This document shows positions 44,566 to 57,671 of a DNA stretch of 64,000 bases, piece by piece. The position numbers and the translations under genes were made by a program. Source of the DNA: Rhizopus arrhizus (lineage: Eukaryota; Mucoromycota; Mucoromycetes; Mucorales; Rhizopodaceae). The DNA is taken from NCBI GenBank assembly GCA_024220505.1, contig JAKZZE010000001.1:1240001-1304000 (forward strand), read 5' to 3'. Each line of letters starts with the position of its first letter. The stretch's first letter is position 1. The notes below the pieces were generated by a model, which worked only from the letters and a program-made list of their open reading frames with translations, was not told the DNA's origin and ran no database searches.

Positions 44566-47529
44566 TTATACAGTGTTTTCGTCGTCTATCAATGTTATAA
44601 TATCGGTTAACTCTCGCAAAATTTCCGGATCCGTTGTTGGTTTTAACATTGAAATCATGAGCCTTTCTCGAATGACAGGCATATCTAGTAAGCGGCTGGC
44701 AATATCTGAAAGAGACTGCTCATTTTCTTCTTTTTTGTTAGTTTCTTGAGATGTCACAGGCGCCTCTTGGGGCTGTCGTTGAGGTTGCTGTTGATTAATA
44801 GGTCGTTTTCGTGAACCATCACCTCCACAGACTATAGAGCGAAGAATCTCCATGCTTCTTTTTGTAACTAGACTAAATTGAGGATTACCTGACTCGGCTA
44901 AAGTCATGCATAGCCTAAATAGCATCATTCCTAAACTTCTGTTACGTAGTGCAAGTTCTTGTTTTACAGAGTCATTTTCTACAATAATTAGAATGTTGTA
45001 CAGGCCAATCACAGTCAACTCAAGTGAGGCAAGTTGATTTGATGTCATAGCATGCATCACTCTTCCATCAGCAGAAAAGTATTCTCGACGAATCACAGAG
45101 GTTAGCTCCAACCAAATATCCTCTATTGACTGGGCTATTCCAGGTTCGGACATGAAGAGGTCGTGCAATTGCTGACGATTGCTGTAACCAACAGAAAATT
45201 TAGACCATGTTTCAATGGCTAAAAGTGCGTAATATGTATCCGGACCATGTATTAAAAAGTCGCGAATCAAGTGAACAAATGCAGCTGATAACCTTGAGTC
45301 ATTCAAGCTGGTAAACATAACAATGTTGGATAAAATAATCAATATACTTTTGCGAAAATCCAGAGCATCCATTCGACGAATACCGGAAAACCATGCTTCT
45401 TTTCCAACAGTGTCTCTTCCTTCAGTCAATTGAATTTGTCTAGTTTTATCGATGATTTCTAACATCAAGCCGGTAAAACGTTGGTGTCTAGCGAGATATT
45501 CGACATTATCATTCATAAATGATAAGTTTTTAAGAATATTAAAAATACAAAGGCATCGTTCACGTAAAGAAACCCAAATGTCTGAAGTTGTATCTTCCAG
45601 TTGAGGAATAAGACTCTTCATCTCGTCCAAAGACATATCAAACAAATCAGCATAGGTCAGATCAACCGTTACTACATCCATTTTTTCTTGTTCGTTCTTT
45701 ATATTGGGTTGGATATAATCAAATCGCTTACATGTGCCTAAAATGTCCTGCTCCAAATAATCCAGTAAAACATCCAAAAGATCCTCACACTGCATCAGAG
45801 GTAAATTTGGTGCTTGCTGATGCTGCAAATTGGGCTGAGCAGTCAACACAGTCAATATATTCAAAGCGTTCGTAAGCTCCATTTTCATACCAGACTTGAG
45901 CGACAAGATGATTGCTTGAATATCGACCATGCCTAACTCTCCAAGGTGAGGTACCACCGGCTTAATCTCGAACTTTTCAAAATACTTCAAGTCGATACCA
46001 CCATATGTTTCTACATTACGAGTTTTAGGTATATAGGTTGTTGGAGAGGTGCTCGAGGGCGCTTGTGGCTGCTGACTGGAAACGCGTCGCTCCTGCGGCA
46101 ATTGCTGATTGTTTTCCTTTTCAGAGGCTGCGTTTTGTCCAATGGATACCGAGTCAGACTGGCCAGGAGAGGCTTTGGGAGAGGGTGTAGCAGCGGTACC
46201 CATTGGGGTATCCACGGATGATTGCCTCATAGAACTGGACCTAACTGGGCTCATCTGTGGGGTGCTGGATCCTTCAAGCTGTTGGTGCTGTTGTTGAGGT
46301 GTTGAACGCGTACTACCGGGTGTAGCAGAGTGACGAGGTACAGGAGAAGCATGAGCCTGCATGGATGCTTGTTGCATATAACTTGGTATGGCATTATAGC
46401 TCTTGGGCGTTTCTACATCCTATTAAATTGTTAAGTCAATCCAAACAATATATTCTTTCTATAACTTACTTGGGATGTGTAGGAAGGTATCTGAGGGTTG
46501 CTCATAGAAGGCGACATACCTTGTTGTAACATAGCCTGCTGTTGCTGTTGCTGTTGCTGTTGTTGTTGTTGAGAGTTTAGTTGTTGCATATATCGGTTGG
46601 TAGCTTGAGATGGAATGACACGTCCCATTTGTGGTGAAGGCGAAATGCCGTTTCCTTGCTGAAAGTTTTGCACAGGTGATCCCATCATGGGCCCCATTGG
46701 CGAACCTAAAATCTTGCTTAATTTCTCTTTTTCACTTCACTTACTTTTTTAAAATGTTTATACTTACCAGTATAATCAGGTCCCAGTCTTGCTCCAGCCA
46801 TATGTGTATTGCTACCAATCACTGGAGATCCAGTACCCGTCCCTGGGAAATGGGCATTGTTAAGTGCTGGAGATTGGCTTGGTGATTGCTTGGCTAAAAG
46901 GGTAAAAAATATTTGAGCCTAATTCTTTTTTTTTTTTTATCATATAGTACCTCGGTTCATAGTTAGTGCTTGTTGTTCCTGTTGCTGCTGTTGCTGCTGT
47001 TGCTGCTGCTGTTGAAGCAATATAGCCTGAGGAGTATTAGGCATCACGGTTCCATTATTTTGATACAGCCCTCTATTCTGAAAAGGAAGTGCGGCAGCTA
47101 ATTAAAAAAAGAATTTTAACAAAGAGTTTTGTAGAAAAACAACAAAAGATGCATACCTTGATTATTTCCTTGTTGAAAACCCATAATGCTTTGAGGTGAA
47201 TACATTGTCTGAGGTTGCATGGACTGTCGTAGTTGTTGTTGCTGCTGCAAAGAAGAAGCAAGATTCATGTTTATGAAGTTTGGATTAAAGTTGTTCATGC
47301 CATTTAATTCTGGTTGGTCGAAATTCATCAAGTCGTTTTGACCAAGTGACATGGCTCCACCAAGAATGGCAGGATTAAAAGTCATTCCTGCGTTGCCTAG
47401 TTGGTTAAATTGTTGCAAGTCTTGCTGTGTTTGTGTTTGAAAAGGCATCATCAAGTTTGGGTTTTGAGCATTTTGTTGGCTATTGAACATGCCTTGTTGA
47501 GCAGCAGCTGCAAATAGTTTTGGATCCAT
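44566..47529 (-). CDS. SWI/SNF subunit Swi1-like protein, Gln-rich, five exons, 911 aa
   Basis: Exons 47529-47157, 47097-46951, 46893-46768, 46705-46470 and 46419-44566. The first 290 residues are Gln/Asn/Met/Pro-rich with two poly-Q runs (about residues 150-165 and 250-262). After a Ser/Pro/Gln linker, a helical domain starts at YGGIDLKYFEKFEIKP (about residue 432), with LGELGMVDIQAIILSLKSG and ALNILTVLTAQPNL, and runs to about 810. It matches the C-terminal armadillo-like region of Swi1, the ARID subunit of the SWI/SNF remodeller. No ARID (AT-rich DNA interaction) domain is visible between the Gln-rich part and this region, although the frame is continuous. A nuclear chromatin role is inferred. 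Confidence 0.78.
46985..47022. repeat. Poly-glutamine CAG/CAA microsatellite in Swi1-like exon 2
   Basis: About 12 consecutive Gln codons on the minus strand, mostly CAG and CAA. A second run lies at about 46537-46574. Both are likely length-polymorphic. Confidence 0.85.
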
Positions 47530-50500
47530 AATAAAAAAATGTTAACAGTATAGGGACCGTTTTTTATCTTTTAAAAGTGCGCGTGCGTGTGAGTATTGAA
47601 GAAAGAGTCTTTCTAAAATAAAAAAAAAAGGTTTATTTTTGTCTGACACGTAAAAAAAAAAATAGCAAAAAAAAGAAACTTACAAATAAAAACGATGTTC
47701 AACTTTAGTCCTCTCCTGGAAATACCTTAAAAAGAAAGCAGTACCTTATTTTAATTTTTTACTTTTGCCGGTTATTCAAAAGCAAAAATTGAACGACGAA
47801 CAGCCTATTCTTAAATTACCACCAAAGTGATGACGCATATGTCGGCAATTCAAATTAAATAGCTACAAAGATACCCTCTAGGTAGAGCTGAAAATGGGCT
47901 ATCTAACCAAAAAAAATTAAAATTAAAAGGAAAAAAATGGCTTGTACTAACTATGATTGTCAAAGGTGGTATTTCTAGGGCACCTTTGATCTTCAAAAAG
48001 CTGGTAATTAAGTTGATTGTTCAAGCAAATTGAAGACGATTTGTTATAAAAATAATTGAGCAATGTTACTATCAAGTACATTGTAAAGTATAACCGTGAA
48101 GTTCAAAAGTTAGATGATCTTCATCGAAAGAAGTAAGATGCATAAGTAATTAACTCGAGGAGGTTAGTGCAAAAGAGATACATATTCATCTATTTAGCAA
48201 TGCTTCAAGTTGTACATTCAGCAAGTCCTGAATAGCGAGCCAGGAATAGGTGAAGCTATCGCTCTTTACGAAGATCAAATGGCGCGTATTGATAAAATAT
48301 AAAATAGCTACAAGAAGGCTTAAGCGATGCAATACAATCGTGCTGAAGATTCACAGTGTAAACATTAAGTTCCAAAAACTTGAACAAAAATCATGTTCAG
48401 GTTTAGATGTCCCTTCCATAACACATTTATTATGATTTCATCTAGTTTTTGCAACAGAAAGATACCTTTTAAGATAATTAATGAGAATAATTTCGGAAGC
48501 CCCTGTAATAGTTTAACAGCCTTTTGGTTACTTCCAAAGTAATTTCTCTCCTATTTGGCTCATCTTTTATCGTCTTTGTATCGGCCACTTTATATCTTCT
48601 ATATCAGCTGAAATAACAGCATGAAAATTAAAAGAGCGTTTTGGATTAATATCAACTTTACACTAGTATATTGTCGATGCAGAAAAAAACACGTTTACAG
48701 TCAAGACACCGTATTTTCGTTCTCGATTTTAATGTTAGGTCTCATTCTTTGAGTGAACGCATTGGATATATACTCAACTTTATTGATGATTTATACCATT
48801 ATCGGTAGTGTTTACAACAATTAGCTCACTAATTTTGATGCAACTACCCTATAGCTATAGCAAATGTTTTCGTCAATAAATGTATAAGCAATTAATACTC
48901 AAGTAGATAAAACTGTATGAAGATGACAAATACTGGGTAGGTGTCTATAATGACACTTTTAAGGGAGAAGCATTTGACAAGACATCAGGCCTAGAATATA
49001 CCAAGAAAAGTATTGCAAACTTACTTAGATTTAGCTCTATCTTGTTATTAGTAGCACATCAGCGCTTAGAACAGCAAATTAAGCCTCTGGATATTTTACC
49101 CATGCCTTCACATAAAAGATGCAGCAATTCCTACAGCTACCTGCCATAAATATGGTCTGGTATGTACAGTTCAAGCGCCATTAAGCGAGTATGAGTAAAT
49201 TTACGTTTTACTCAAAAGAATTTTTAAAAATAATTACCAAATACCGGAACAATATCTGGCTGAAGAATACAACACTGGTTCGCAAAGTGTAAATTCTGAT
49301 TCTAATTTTTTTATAACAATTTATACTGGCATTAGCTTTTACAGAGAGACAGTAATTACACGGCATACAAGCTTTATAAGCTTGAGTTCTATTCATGCTT
49401 TTAAGAGAAGCTCTAGGGGCGCTTTTTGGCTTAGATTTTATTAAAAAAAAAAAAAAAAAAAACGCTTGGGACATGGTTGTGATATATCAATATCGAAAGC
49501 TCTAATATTTGGTACCTAATTGTTTAATGACACAGGTTCTACTGAATGTAACATCAGGTTAGGCTATAGACTAAATTTCTATGCCCATATGGCTTCAGTT
49601 CTTCTTAAAATAATCATATTAGCAATTGCTACTGTTTTAGACCATGACTTGTACGGTAGCCAGTTAAAATAGAGACCATATCCAAAGTCAACAAGGGAGA
49701 AAATACACTGCATAGATTTGGTAATTTATTAAACTGCATAAGAAAATCGCATCCTTTGTACAAACAATTCATAGGAAACAATAATGTGAGCAAGATTGTT
49801 GTCATTGATCCAGGTATTCACATTCTAAATACAACTTGATGATAGCATTAATGATGTATTTAGTTCTTTGAGATATATTTGTAATTATCGATGTTCCAAC
49901 TTATGAGCTAAGCAATAAAAGTTTGATCCGAGAAAATTCTATCAAAATATAGAATACAGAGCGCAGGTATGTAATCAATAACAATGTGAAATGAAGCGGA
50001 ACCCAGTGAGTTACGGCAATATCCCGACTGCTGATTCTATTTGCCTTTTATTAGTTAAAACCTACATCGAAAGATTGTTTACTTTATGCGGCAGGTATGG
50101 AAGCTACATAAGAGCCTTTGCATTCTCTAACATTGTTACTTTGTATATTATTTGGTTTTAACAAAGCATATAGACGCTATGAAGCACGAGGTTATTTATA
50201 TAGTAACATGAAAATAGCGTCTGAATTTGCTTGCAAAGTAGCTTTACAAAAAACCAAGATTAGGACGCAATTCGAACTTGCACGTACCTCTGGTAGTAAA
50301 TCAAGAAGAAAGATACGTTAAAATAGAATAAGCAATATATTCGACATGAGATTTTAACTTGAACGAAATAACCATTGCGTACGAAAATGCAATTTTATCT
50401 GAAACAAAAATGAGATATACGCCAATACTTATAAAAGTAAATGATATAAAATGTGTAGCAAACTAAATAGGGAATTAACTGTTTTGTTATACCTATAGAG

Positions 50501-51617
50501 TCCTAACAAAGAAAACACTTGTAATAGCAGAAAATGAATATATGATGAGTATTACTTACTCAAAATGCTACTGAAGACTAGAAAATACATATAACCAAAA
50601 ATTCTAGTCTGCAACTACTATAAATTTTCATTATAAGTAGAAAGTCAACATAAACTAAGTATTTTATACGTTGAAGAAAAAGAAAGTCAATAGGAAAAAA
50701 GAAGGCATTTGATCGTTGCCTTAACAGCGACTAAGCGAATACTGCGTATGTTTTCTCAATACTCAGAATGTAAATTGTCAAAAAGAAACTTAAAGATTAT
50801 TGTCATCGTCAACTAAGCATTATTTTGCTATAAAGATATTATCTTGCTATTTATCAGTTGTAATAATGTAAACTGTATCCAGGTGTGAGCGGACAAAATT
50901 TTGTAGATGCTAAATTACAAAAGACAAACTACTGCTAAATATGAAGTTAAAAAATCGGAAAAAGAGACATAGTTGTTGCCCTCAAAGTCCTCTTTATAAT
51001 CTTTGCAAATGTAGGAGTTGAGTGTAATTTGTTGTCAAGGCATCCTTCTCACACACTCACCGGAAATATAAACTCACCTGATAATTATTTGTTTGACTTG
51101 TTAACATTACGTCATCATCTTTGATGAAAGCAGTTTCAAAGATCGCATTGACATTGTAAAAAAAAAAAAAAGTGACGTAGTGCTGTTGTTATTGAGGGTT
51201 AATAAATAACAAAGAATTGTTTTTATTATTTTTTTTGAAATAGGAGAATGTGTTCTTTGTTAATTGAGGCTATAGTCATTGTCATTGGAAGAATACACGT
51301 TAAATTTAATAAACGACTATGCACTGATTACTATTTCATGCATTAAATAAACAAAAAAAATAAGATAATTATTAATTGTAAATCCTTATTGTCTATTATA
51401 TACTTCACTGCAGATGCATACGCAGTATAGTAAAAAATGAGTAATACAAAGAGTCTTATTTTTTTGTTCTCATTTGTCAATCTTAAAATGGTTTGTGCGA
51501 AACTGGGTTTAAATTTGCGTTTGATAGTAAATCGGCCATTCATTGAATGATATTTCATCCCGAATGCAGCAGGGAATATTTTTTTCTTTTCTTTAATAAA
51601 TATTACTTCGGAATATT
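47530..51617. other. 4.1-kb gene-poor region with decayed ORFs
   Basis: Stop-rich in all frames. An open plus frame of about 80 codons from about 48907 reads LYEDDKYWVGVYNDTFKGEA and continues to 49149; its family is unknown. Around 49771-49832 a frame reads NNNVSKIVVIDPGIHILNTT, where IDPG resembles the first RuvC motif of TnpB/Fanzor proteins, and a basic ORF lies at 50118-50321. These may be one old relic. A-rich and T-rich runs occur near 47622, 49442 and 51158. No intact gene. Confidence 0.45.
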
Positions 51618-54600
51618 ATGAACAAAGCTATACACAACAGCGATAATGCTAGACCTAACAAATTTAACTATGTTCAAGCTGCTCGTCCAAGCTATCCCAG
51701 AAATACTGTAAAACCGCAGCAAAGAGCTGAAGGAACCAACGATCTGCAACCCGATTACAAAAACTCATCTACTTATACTCCCTCAGCAACTCAAGGTCAT
51801 AGCACTTTCAAAAAGACTTATTCTTCTTCGTAAATATAAAAAAGCATAAACTTGTCATCTGAGCTTTTTCTCATCTTTGATTACTGTTCAGATACAAATC
51901 AAAAGAAAATAATACATATAACAATAACTTTAAAAAAGCAAGTGTACAGCTTCCGATGGCTCCACCTACTGAAACTCGTAATGTTATTAAGCATGATTTG
52001 TGTAGTGTATATGTGCTTATGTTTTTCTTTATTAGCTCATATTCAATTCGGATCCATAAACCAAAACTCCAATATTTCAGTGAGTTCAACAAATATCTCA
52101 AACAAGACAGGTGATATTCCAGTTTTAAAAGAAGTAAAATTTGGTAGTTTGCCAGCTACAGATGCTACTTTGGTAAGAGAAAATAACAATAAATCACACC
52201 GTGTTTTATCATCTAAATCTTATATTTCTTAAAAAAAAAAGCATCGTCCTCAAATTAGATCTCAACAACAACAGCAACCAAAGACAGAGATACCCAGATC
52301 AGCTCGTACGACCAATGATGCTAGATTGTTTACCCAACCTTACGCGCCTCGTAGAGATTTTAACCAAGGGGATTATCCTAATAATAACAATAATAACAGT
52401 AACAACCGTTATTATAATAACAGACATAATGGTAATCATAAAAATGGCTATGTCAAACCTCCGGCTGCTCCTCAACAAAACAACCATTATAACAGTAATA
52501 GTAACAATGTTAATAACACACCTATTGTATCATATCAATCTTATTCTACACTACAACAACCACAGCACATTCAATCACAAACTACGTCTACTCCTACTCT
52601 TACTTCTCCCCAACAACCTACACAGCAATCTCCTCTTCTTCAACCTACTACAACCAGTTCCTCATCTTACCACAGATCATCACCTAAAATCCAACAATCT
52701 CCACAAATGCAGCAGCAATCACCACAACAAACCTCCCCTTCTATGCGCGCTTCTCCGAGCATGAATTATACCAAGAAAAATATTTCTCCAAGTATGCCTC
52801 ATTCATCTCCAGTGACTACATCTGCTTGGCCTCCTCATCCACTGTACCCTGTAAGGATATGTACATTTCTCTGTAAATGATCTATTTACGCTTTTTTTTA
52901 AACATCATTTAGTATTATTCTCAATATGGAGTGCAAGTTCCCCCTTATAATGGTATAGCACCTCACAGCAGAGGTTACGTTCCACCTTCCCATGTAAAGA
53001 AACCCATCGCGATCGTTGACCCAAACACAGGGGTTGCATTGGATACCACACCTATGGCTTTATCTACCGTCACTGTACCCACAAAGACGGAAAAATTCGA
53101 GTTTAAAATTCCACAACCCAATGTGTCCAAGCGTGTAGAGATTGTTGATCCCGCTACGCGCGATCGCGAACTTCGTGAGAAACGTGAGCGTGAAGAAGCA
53201 GAATTGGAAGCCAAACGTAAGGCTGAGGAAGAACGTCTGGAACAAGAAAGAAAGGCGATTGAAGAGAAGGAACGTGAAGAAAGAGAACGTTTAGAAAAGG
53301 AGCGGCTGGAACGTGAAGAGAAGGAACGTGAAGAGAAGGAACGAGAAGAAAAAGAACGAGAAGAAAAGGAACGTAAAGACAAGGAGGAAGCTGAGCGCTT
53401 AGAAAAGGAACGTTTGGCTGCTATAGAAGCCGAGATTCAGAAAAAGAACGAAGAAGAAAAAGCTCGACGAAAGGCGGAGGAAGAACAGGAGTTGAAACGC
53501 ATAAAAAGTGAATTGGAAGCTAAGAAAAAGAAAGATGAAGAAGAGCGTGCTCGATCCTCTACCCTACCCACTCGTTCGGTGCAGTTGATTGAAGACCCGA
53601 GTACTGTTCAATATCCATCTACTGTTGAGCCTCCTTCCAAGGTCAACGGTCGATTTACTTACAGTGTTGAATTCTTGAAATTGTTCAGTACTCTTTGTAA
53701 GGATACTACTGTCGATTTGACTTTGTTAAAAGATGCAGTTGCATCTGCACCTGATTACCAAAACCCATCAACTAATGTGATTCGCGAAAGAAGTGGAAGT
53801 CACCGTGGTCAGAATGGCAGCTCATCATCTTTCCGAATGGGCTCACGCGATGGTCGTATGGAGATGGGCAAATTTAATACCGGTCGTCCTTTGAATCCTC
53901 GTAATAGTAACAGTAATGGTATGTTTATGGAGAGACAGGCATCCTCTGGCGCACGAGGTGGTAGAGGGGGTATGGGAAGACAAGGAAGCATGAAAGTCAT
54001 CCGCAATCCTTCACAACAACAAACTCCTCTTATGTCTACATCAGAGCCTGTGGCTCCACTCGAAAAGACTGAAAACAGATGGGTTCCTGCTACTATATTG
54101 TCTCAGCAGACGCAAACAAAACCTGCAGAAACGACTGAAAATGGACTTTTGTCAGAAGAAGTGATTATTCGTAAGGTAAAGGCCTTACTTAACAAGTTGA
54201 CTGTAGAAAAATTTGATTCTATCTCTGCTCAAATCTTTGAGTACTGTAAGCAATCTGAAAAAGAAGAGGACGGAAAGGCTCTTCGTACAGTTATCAAGCT
54301 TACATTTGAAAAGGCATGTGACGAGCCTGCCTTCGCCTCTATGTGGGCCCGTCTTTGTCGCAGAATGTCTGATAGTATGACCAATGATATTCGTGATACT
54401 AGTTTACTAGACGACAAAGGAAACGTATCTTTCGGTGTACTTTTATTCAGAAGATATTTGTTCAACCGCTGTCAAAAGGAATTTGAGAAAGGTTGGAAAG
54501 TCAACATGCCTGAAATGGAAGAGGGTGAGATGCTGACAGATGAATACTATGCTGCTGCCAAGGCAAAGCGTCAAGGTCTTGGTCTTATCCAATTCATCGG

Positions 54601-55949
54601 TGAATTGTTTAAATTAGAAATGTTGTCTGAACGTATCATGTACCACTGTTTAACTAAATTATGTAATGATCCCACCAATGCTGGTGATGAAGAGGCCGAA
54701 TCTCTTTGTAAATTACTTTCTACTATTGGTAAAAAGCTTGATAGTAAGCCACAGACAGCTCGATGGATTGATGTTGTAATTCAAAGAATGAAGGATGAAA
54801 TGATAAATAGCTCAAAGATGTCATCTCGTATGAAGTTTATGATTCAGGTAATAGGAAGGAAACGTGTTTTCCTCTTTACGGAAATGTTAACAATTATCCT
54901 AGGATATACTTGACTTGCGTAAACAAAATTGGGTTCCTAGAAATGCTAGTAATCAGGTTGCACCTACTACATTAGCCAAGATTCACGAAATGGCTGAAAA
55001 GAATAAGGAACAAAAAGAGGCGGCAGCAGTAAAGAGAGGAAGTAGCAATCGTGGCCCTTATATACCCAATCAATACAACAATAATATGCAACGTACAGGG
55101 TCATATCGCGGTGGCCGAGATCACTTTCATAATAACAATAACAATACTAGTGGAAATAATGCCAATAGTAATAGCAGTGCAGATGGTTGGAACACTGTCG
55201 GGATATCGTCTCCTGTCAGTGATAAACCGCGTGTGAACGAATTGTCAAACTTTGGCAAGACAGACAGAAGCCGCTCGAAAAACAACATCCTTGGCCCTTC
55301 TAACAGTCCTTTCCCAAGTTTAGCCAGAAATAAGACAAATACTGACAATAAGAACTCTGGGGATGGTAGATCTAGCCCGGCAGTTAACATGTTTAGCGCG
55401 TTGTCCGATGGTGATAAGACAGAAGGACGCAAACGCCCCGGTGAAGGCAGATCTAGCCCAGCAGTGAATATGTTTAATGCATTATCTGATGGGGATGAAT
55501 CAAGCAAGACATCACAACCATCACCTAAAATATCTAGTTCAGATGCAAATAGTTCTGCAAATAAGTTACCAGATGAAGTTATTAAGCGTAAATCAAAGAA
55601 TATAATTGAAGAGTACTTTAATATCCGGGACAAGAAGGAGCTTGCAGAGTGTATAAAGGAACTGGATGATTCACATTACCTTGAGTTGTTTGCAGAAGAA
55701 ACGTTAACTGTTGTAGAAAAGAAATCAGAAGATGTTGATACAATGTGCGATGTTGTGGATTATTTACTGTCTGAAAATTTAATAGACAAGCAAACTTATG
55801 TGAAGGCATTTAAGAAGTTCATGGAAGGCTACGAAGATTTGGTGATTGATGTGCCACAAGCACCAAAATATGTAGCAAAACTGTTAGATGCCTCATCTAT
55901 TACTTTGTCAGATGAAGGAACAGAGGAGATATTTAATCATTTGAATTAA
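51618..55949 (+). CDS. Translation initiation factor eIF4G, six exons, 1324 aa
   Basis: Exons 51618-51829, 51943-51977, 52036-52172, 52242-52850, 52913-54847 and 54903-55949. The N-terminus (PNKFNYVQAARPSYP) is followed by PHIQFGSINQNSN and an Asn/Gln/Ser/Pro-rich stretch. A long charged helix (about residues 413-540, RELREKREREEAELEAKRK onwards) comes next. A probable eIF4E-binding site YSVEFLKLF begins at Tyr581. A MIF4G HEAT domain (about 747-980) contains KVKALLNKLTVEKFDSISAQ and MIQDILDLRKQNWVPR. The C-terminal MA3 domain (about 1206-1324) starts KSKNIIEEYFNIRDKKELAE. eIF4G bridges eIF4E, eIF4A and eIF3 on mRNA. An MA3 domain at the end is like plant and animal forms and unlike budding yeast. 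Two near-identical GRSSPAVNMF repeats lie at 55365-55496. Confidence 0.95.
55365..55496 (+). repeat. Direct repeat inside eIF4G: two GRSSPAVNMFxALSDGD units
   Basis: Units at 55365-55415 and 55446-55496, 81 bp apart and in frame. The 17-residue units differ at one position (S or N). Codons have diverged by several silent changes, so the duplication is not recent and the peptide is conserved. This could be a short linear docking or phosphorylation motif before the MA3 domain. Confidence 0.9.
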
Positions 55950-56057
55950 ATAAAAATAATGTTAGATGAAGGAGCTTTTTCTTTGTTTATACATGTTTTC
56001 AAATGTGTTTATTATCAAGGTATAAATAAGCTTAAAAAGACAAAGGAAAGCCCTTGT

Positions 56058-57671
56058 TTATTTCTTTTGAGCAAGCTATCATGAACGAGTAAGAAAAATA
56101 AGTTATATTAATAATAAAAAAACTTACCCTTGCGCGGAGGGCAGCCATACGATCTTTTACGCTGCCTTTAGGAATATGCTTAGGCTTTTCACTTTCAATT
56201 TTTTCTTCCTTTACTTTTTCGTGTGCTTCTAATAATGATCTTACCTAATTAAAGAATAATGGTTATATGATTGGTACAAGAAACGTATATAATTGCTTAC
56301 GCCAGGAGGCAGTTTAGCTTCTTTAATCCATTCTTTTTTATCAACCAATGTAGCTAATTTTGGTAATGCCATTTCTGGAACAGTGGCATCAGGCTATATG
56401 TAAAATGTATTAAAAATTCAAGTCGCAACTGCTTTGTTTTATTATTCATTATTACCTCCAAATGCGATTCAAAGTATGCTTTCAATCCGTTTTGAGTCAA
56501 TTCTTTTCTTAATTCATGATCTTTAGGACTTAAAGGTAAAGCCCATTCTTTTGCGAATTCAATTAAATAATCCTCAACCGTTTTATTACCAAATCGTCTT
56601 ATTTCTTTAGCTTGCATCAAATACAATCGAGGTGCAATATACATTACTTTACGAACGTGGGAGAGAGTAATGCTTTTTCCTGTTGAGTTTCTTAAAGGAG
56701 TTTCAATTTGAGAGTATAAAGCAGGAACATTGCGACTAGAACGATCTGTCAGAATAATATCAAGCACTTTTTGAACTTTTTCAAGCGTTCTTTTTTCATC
56801 TTCGATTCTTAATTTATCAGCTGCTGAAACATAGGTCCTTAAAGGCGCTTCCGAAATAGGCTGATGACGTTGTTGATTATTTGGTGGTGTCATAGGTTCA
56901 ATAGCGTGTTGAGCTAATGGCACATCGTCAAAGCTTTTTTCGAAACCGTCCTGGCGAGGAGGACTTAAAAGATGAGTTGTGTGGTTTTCTTTTATGATAA
57001 TATTGTCAAAGCTTTTTACATCCTCAAAAGTAAAAGCGGTTATATCTTCAACAGTTTGCTCCTGTTCCTTCTCTCTATCTACTGCAATCTTCAACTCAAA
57101 AACTGATTCATTTTGATGTTCTGTATTAGATGTTTCTTTTAATTTATCATTTACTTGCTCCTGTTGTGATTGTAATGTCTCTTCATTTTTATTGACCTCT
57201 GTCTTTTGCTTCTTGTTGGCTGCAATTTGCTCAGGTTCAATTTTACGTTTCTTGTTTTTCTTTTCAATTGTTTTGAATGGTAAAGATACTTGTACTTTTT
57301 TGTCCTTTGTACTGCGTGTACCTTTGATTGTAGGTGGCTAAAACATGAAGTTTTAATTAAATATGTAAGAATAATTAAATTATATCATTTACCTCAGGCT
57401 TATCTTCCTTTACAGTAACCTATACAATAAAAGAATAAGAGAACTGTTATTTAAAATGACTTGTGTAATTTTTTTTACAAGTTCTGGAGCAATGAATGCT
57501 TTATCCGTCTCTGTTGCAATGGTTTTCGTTGTTAACCGAGTTTCGCGTTGTACTCTTACGCTTTTCTTTTTTATTAAAAAAATAAAATTTTATGTATGAG
57601 ATAATGGTTTAAAGTACTTTCTTTTTAATTCTTACTCTTGTTCGAATGTCAATACGAGGTTGTGTTTTCAT
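56058..57671 (-). CDS. Cdt1-like replication licensing protein, seven exons, 419 aa
   Basis: Exons 57671-57636, 57565-57479, 57419-57393, 57337-56456, 56393-56301, 56244-56128 and 56075-56058. The basic, Lys-rich N-terminus has a nuclear signal (KKNKKRKIEPEQ). The middle, from LEKVQKVLDIILTDRSSRNV through ALYSQIETPLRNSTGKSITL to HVRKVMYIAPRLYLMQAKEI, resembles the central winged-helix domain of Cdt1, with its 'hl..i..i.P..y.l' pattern. Cdt1 helps load MCM2-7 at origins. The C-terminus VKDRMAALRARLAQKK is short, so the usual MCM-binding C-terminal winged helix may be absent or diverged. Exon 2's acceptor (AAAAAAG) is the weakest splice call. Identity is moderately secure. Confidence 0.6.

Noticed and set aside
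52975..53382. Minus-strand Ser/Arg-rich ORF opposite eIF4G
   Set aside because: It is the antisense of the Glu/Arg-rich charged helix (GAA/CGT codons give Ser/Phe/Arg); a shadow ORF.
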